DNA of 64,000 nucleotides from Roseivivax sediminis. GTDB lineage: Bacteria; Pseudomonadota; Alphaproteobacteria; Rhodobacterales; Rhodobacteraceae. Where the stretch lies: contig NZ_FOMS01000002.1 in the NCBI RefSeq assembly GCF_900112685.1, positions 434,001 to 498,000 of the forward strand, given 5' to 3'. The translations under genes and the position numbers were made by a program. The notes beneath the pieces are model-generated. The model was not told the DNA's origin, searched no databases, and was given only the letters and a program-made list of their open reading frames with translations. Of this stretch, positions 60,459 to 64,000 are shown in pieces (the first letter of the stretch is position 1; the number at the start of each line of letters is the position of its first letter).

Positions 60459-63400
60459 ACGCGATCATCGACGCCGCCTTCTCGCGCAGCCGCGCCGTCG
60501 TCATCCTGCTGCTGATGATCCTGACCGTCGGCGCCGTCGCCTACGTGGCGATCCCGAAAGAGGCCAACCCCGAGGTGCCGCTGCCGCTGGTCTACGTCTC
60601 GACCAGTGTCGACGGGATCAGCCCGTCCGACGCCGAGCGGCTGCTGCTTGAGCCGATGGAGGCGGAGTTCGGCGCCATCGAGGGGCTCGACCAGATGTCG
60701 AGCGAGGCCACCGAAGGCTTTGCCAGCGTTCAGCTCGAATTCGCCGCCGGCGGCGACATCGACGAGGCGCTCGACAAGGTGCGCGAGGCCGCTGACAGCG
60801 TGCAGGGAGACCTGCCCGAGGACGCCTCCGAGCTCAACGTGACGGAGATCAACACCGCGCTCTTCCCGATCATCACCGCCGTCCTGTCGGGGCCGGTGCC
60901 GGAACGGACGCTCAACGATCTTGCCGACGCGGTGCAGGACGAGGTGGAGGCGCTGCCCGGTGTGCTCGAGGTCGATATCGGCGGTGCGCGTGAGGAATTC
61001 CTCGAGGTGCTGATCGATTCGACGGTGTTCCAGACCTACAATCTCAGCTTCGACACGCTCATCAACCAGCTTCAGCGCAACAACCAGCTGATCGCCGCGG
61101 GCGCGATCGAGACCGGCGGCGGGCGCATCGTGCTGAAGGTCCCGGGCCTGATCCAGGACCTCGAGGACGTGTTGGCGATGCCGGTGAAGGTGGAGGGCGA
61201 CACCGTCGTCACCTTCGGCGACGTCGCCACCGTGCGCCGCGCCTTCGAGGATCCGACCGGATTTGCCCGGATCGACGGCCAACCGGCACTGGCGCTCGAA
61301 GTGACGAAACGGTCGGGCGCGAACATTATCGACACTGTCGCTGCGACCAAGGCGGCGGTCGAGGAGCTGCGCGTCGACTGGCCCGACAGCGTGCGCGTGA
61401 CCTACCTGCAGGACCAGTCCGAAGAGGTGAAGACGCTGCTGTCGGACCTCGAATCCAACGTTATCGCGGCGGTGATCCTGGTGATGATCGTCATCGTCTT
61501 CGCGCTGGGTCTGCGGTCGGCGGTGCTGGTGGGGCTCGCCATCCCCGGCGCGTTCCTGGCGGGCGTCGCGGCGATCTGGGCGATGGGCTACACGATGAAC
61601 ATCGTGGTCCTGTTCGCGCTGATCCTGGTGGTCGGCATGCTGGTGGACGGCGCCATTGTCACGGTGGAACTGGCCGACCGGCGCCTGCACGAAGGCGACA
61701 CGCCGAAGGCGGCCTATGCCCATGCCGCCAAGCGCATGGCCTGGCCGATCATCGCGTCGACGGCGACGACGCTCAGCGTGTTCTTCCCGCTGCTGTTCTG
61801 GACCGGGCTGATCGGCCAGTTCATGAAATACCTGCCCATCACCGTGCTTTTGACGCTATCGGCGTCTCTCTTCATGGCGCTGATCTTCATTCCGGTGATG
61901 GGCGGCGTCATCGGCCGGGCGCAGCCGCAGACTGCGGTTTCCAAGCGGACGCTGCACGCCGCCGAACACGGCGACCCGCGCTGTATCCCGGGATTTACCG
62001 GCGCATATGTGCGGCTCCTGGAGCGGGCGATCCTCCGGCCGTGGACGACGGTGATCCTGGCGCTGGCGCTGCTGATGGGCGGCTTCGCGGTCTACGGGGA
62101 GTTCGGGCGCGGCATCTCGTTCTTTCCGTCCATCGAACCGGAGTTCATGCAGGTGCAGGTCCGCGCCCGCGACAACCTGTCGATCTACGAACGCGACGAC
62201 CTCGTGCGGCAGGTGGAGAGCCGGCTTCTCGGAGCGGAGGGCGTCGCCAGCGTCTACGCCCGGTCGACCATGAGCGCGGGGCAGGGCGACGAGGACGTCA
62301 TCGGCACCATCCAGCTCGACCTCGTCGACTGGCAGGTGCGCCGCCCGGCGGCCGAGATCGCCGCCGGCATCCGCCAGGACATGGCCGACATCGCCGGCAT
62401 CGAGGTGCAGGTCGAGACCGAGAGCGGCGGACCGGCGAGCGGCAAGCCGGTGAACCTGCGCATATCCGCCCGCGACCCGATCGCGCAGGCCGAGGCGGTG
62501 GAGACCGCGCTCGCCACGATGGACCAGGTGGGCGGATTCACCGATGTCACCGACACAAGGCCGCTGCCGGGCGTCGAGGTCGCGATCAACGTCGACCGGG
62601 CGGAGGCGGCGCGCTTCGGCGCCGATGTGAGCCTTCTCGGCCAGGCGATCCAGCTTCTGACCCAGGGCATCACGGTGACCGACTACCGCCCCGCCGACGC
62701 CGACGGGGAGCTCGACGTGCGCGTGCGCTTCCCCAGCGACGACCGCTCGCTCGGCGAGCTCGGCAGCCTGCGGGTGCCGACCTCATCGGGGCTGGTGCCG
62801 ATCTCCAACTTCGTGTCGTTCGAACCGGTGGAGCGCGTCGGCGTGATCCGCCGCATCGACGAACGCCGCGTGACCACGATCGAGGCGAACGTCGCGCAGG
62901 GCGAGCTGGTCAACGACCGCATCGTGGCGCTGCGCGGCGCGCTCGCCGCCGCCGACCTGCCCGAGGGGGCGGAGTACGAGTTCGCCGGCGAATCCGAGGA
63001 CCAGCAGGAATCGATGGTCTTCCTCGCCAGCGCCTTCGTCGCGGCCATCGTGCTGATGGCGATGATCCTGGTGCTGCAGTTCAACAGTTTCTTCCAGGCC
63101 TTCGTGGTGATGAGCGCGATCGTCTTCTCGGTCGCCGGGGTGCTTCTGGGTCTTGTCGTCACAGGGCGGCCGTTCGGCATCGTCATGGGCGGCGTCGGGG
63201 TGATCGCGCTGGCCGGTATCGTGGTGAACAACAACATCGTGCTGATCGACACCTACAACGACCTCAAGCGGGCCGGCGCCTCGCCGCTGGAGGCGGCGCT
63301 GCGCACCGGCGCGCAACGTCTTCGGCCGGTGGTGCTGACCTCGGTGACGACGGCGCTGGGGCTCATGCCGATGGTGATCGGCCTCAACGTCAACTTCTTC

Positions 63401-63580
63401 ACGCGGGAGATCGTCTACGGCGCGCCCTCCACGCAATACTGGACGGAGCTGTCGAGCGCGATCGCCGGGGGCCTGACGGTGGCGACGGTGCTGACGCTGG
63501 TGGTCACCCCCGCGATGCTGATGCTGCGCGAGAAGCGGGCGACCCGCGCGGCGCCCACGGCGCCGGTGCCGGCGGAGTGA
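60455..63580 (+). CDS. RND superfamily efflux permease
   Basis: A 1041-residue inner-membrane transporter with the AcrB-like arrangement: TM1, a large periplasmic loop, TM2-TM6, a second periplasmic loop, TM7-TM12. The transmembrane proton-relay region is GMLVDGAIVTVE with D398; the second Asp of the usual DD pair is Gly here. GGVGVIALAGIVVNNNIVLID in the second half is the related TM10-type motif. The start is TTG, overlapping the adaptor stop and preceded by a GGAG site. Substrate not predictable. Confidence 0.95.
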   Translation: MNAIIDAAFSRSRAVVILLLMILTVGAVAYVAIPKEANPEVPLPLVYVSTSVDGISPSDAERLLLEPMEAEFGAIEGLDQMSSEATEGFASVQLEFAAGGDIDEALDKVREAADSVQGDLPEDASELNVTEINTALFPIITAVLSGPVPERTLNDLADAVQDEVEALPGVLEVDIGGAREEFLEVLIDSTVFQTYNLSFDTLINQLQRNNQLIAAGAIETGGGRIVLKVPGLIQDLEDVLAMPVKVEGDTVVTFGDVATVRRAFEDPTGFARIDGQPALALEVTKRSGANIIDTVAATKAAVEELRVDWPDSVRVTYLQDQSEEVKTLLSDLESNVIAAVILVMIVIVFALGLRSAVLVGLAIPGAFLAGVAAIWAMGYTMNIVVLFALILVVGMLVDGAIVTVELADRRLHEGDTPKAAYAHAAKRMAWPIIASTATTLSVFFPLLFWTGLIGQFMKYLPITVLLTLSASLFMALIFIPVMGGVIGRAQPQTAVSKRTLHAAEHGDPRCIPGFTGAYVRLLERAILRPWTTVILALALLMGGFAVYGEFGRGISFFPSIEPEFMQVQVRARDNLSIYERDDLVRQVESRLLGAEGVASVYARSTMSAGQGDEDVIGTIQLDLVDWQVRRPAAEIAAGIRQDMADIAGIEVQVETESGGPASGKPVNLRISARDPIAQAEAVETALATMDQVGGFTDVTDTRPLPGVEVAINVDRAEAARFGADVSLLGQAIQLLTQGITVTDYRPADADGELDVRVRFPSDDRSLGELGSLRVPTSSGLVPISNFVSFEPVERVGVIRRIDERRVTTIEANVAQGELVNDRIVALRGALAAADLPEGAEYEFAGESEDQQESMVFLASAFVAAIVLMAMILVLQFNSFFQAFVVMSAIVFSVAGVLLGLVVTGRPFGIVMGGVGVIALAGIVVNNNIVLIDTYNDLKRAGASPLEAALRTGAQRLRPVVLTSVTTALGLMPMVIGLNVNFFTREIVYGAPSTQYWTELSSAIAGGLTVATVLTLVVTPAMLMLREKRATRAAPTAPVPAE

Positions 63581-64000
63581 GGCGGGCGGTGGCAACGCCG
63601 ATCCGCACCTGGACACTGGGCGACAGCCGGCAGAGCCTCGTCCTTGCCGCTGAGGCAGACAGGCTGCCGGCCGTGGTCTACTGGGGCCCGCCGGTCCCGG
63701 AGGCAGAGGCCGAGGCGCTTGCCCGCGCGGCCGAGCGGGACGTGACCGGCGGCATGCTCGACCGCAACCCCGCGCTCAGCATCTGCCCCGAAGCCAGCGC
63801 GACCTTTCCCGGTCAGCCCGGCCTCTTCGCGCGCGACGGCGCGGGCACGCCGATCCTGCCGGTCTTCCGTATCGAGACGGTCGAGGAGACGCCGGGGACG
63901 CTGCACTTCGTTTGCCGCGACGCCGCCGCCGGGCTTACCTATCACGCGCGCATCGCGCTCGATCCTGTCACGGGGGTCGTGACGGCCTCGGCTGCGCTGG
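63577..64000 (+). CDS. Alpha-galactosidase-like protein (GH36 N-terminal domain), partial
   Basis: The first 141 codons of a gene that continues past the window end. It reads VVYWGPPVP, GGMLDRNPALSICPEASATFPGQPG and ARDGAGTPILPVFRIE, which closely resemble the N-terminal beta-sandwich domain of GH36 alpha-galactosidases. GTG 63577 overlaps the RND stop by four bases; GTG 63589 is better spaced from the GGAG site. The catalytic domain lies outside the window, so activity cannot be judged. Confidence 0.7.
   Translation, partial: MRRAVATPIRTWTLGDSRQSLVLAAEADRLPAVVYWGPPVPEAEAEALARAAERDVTGGMLDRNPALSICPEASATFPGQPGLFARDGAGTPILPVFRIETVEETPGTLHFVCRDAAAGLTYHARIALDPVTGVVTASAAL

Overview
The window is a stretch of GC-rich chromosome that most resembles an alphaproteobacterium of the Rhodobacterales (Rhodobacteraceae/Roseobacter group). 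Clues are an HslV with a short N-terminal propeptide next to HslU, an intergenic GGAGTATTT...CCCAAAGAAGC repeat of the kind I recall from this group, a che cluster with two cheW genes, frequent ATGA/GTGA/TTGA gene overlaps, and GTG/TTG starts. This placement is inference. No rRNA, tRNA, insertion sequence, prophage or CRISPR array is visible.

Layout. (1) 75-5613: an FAD-linked glycolate/D-lactate type oxidase, divergent from a large secreted protein (SGNH-like domain, glycosidase-like domain and RTX repeats), then the periplasmic zinc protein ZinT behind a Zur-like operator. (2) 5738-32009: a large surface-polysaccharide locus with two GT4 and two GT2 glycosyltransferases, a Wzx-type flippase, a rhamnosyltransferase-like GT2, a Wzz-type chain-length regulator, a CpsD-like ATPase, sugar-modifying MocA oxidoreductases and SDR epimerases (separate copies and one fused copy), and a WecG/TagA transferase. 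Embedded in it are a 2129-residue PKS (KS-AT-KR-DH-ACP-TE) and a 1507-residue NRPS (formyltransferase - partial C - A domain interrupted by a luciferase-like monooxygenase - PCP). (3) 32006-41195: housekeeping block with an APH-like kinase, hslVU, trhO, pncA-pncB (NAD salvage), opgH, and a LysR regulator with two HTH domains. (4) 41366-43807: galB-galC-galD, the lower gallate/4-oxalomesaconate pathway. (5) 43922-50141: a degenerate NtrC-type regulator, divergent from a Tat-exported binding protein, permease, ATPase and cyanase, i.e. a cyanate uptake and detoxification operon, plus a DUF1348 protein. (6) 50165-58992: a chemosensory operon read on the minus strand: STAS, cheY, cheA, cheW, mcp, cheW, cheR, cheB and a soluble coiled-coil protein. 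(7) 59241-64000: an RND adaptor and pump, overlapped by the start of an alpha-galactosidase-like gene that runs off the window.

How it fits together. The most unusual part is the pair of assembly-line enzymes inside the polysaccharide locus. The NRPS has a formylating, oxidising loading module but no functional C domain and no release domain. The PKS has a complete extension module with a thioesterase. Together they could make a short N-formyl, hydroxylated amino-acyl polyketide. That product might decorate the glycan or be glycosylated itself. The window shows no Wzy polymerase, no initiating phosphoglycosyltransferase, no outer-membrane exporter and no phosphopantetheinyl transferase, so the system must rely on genes elsewhere.
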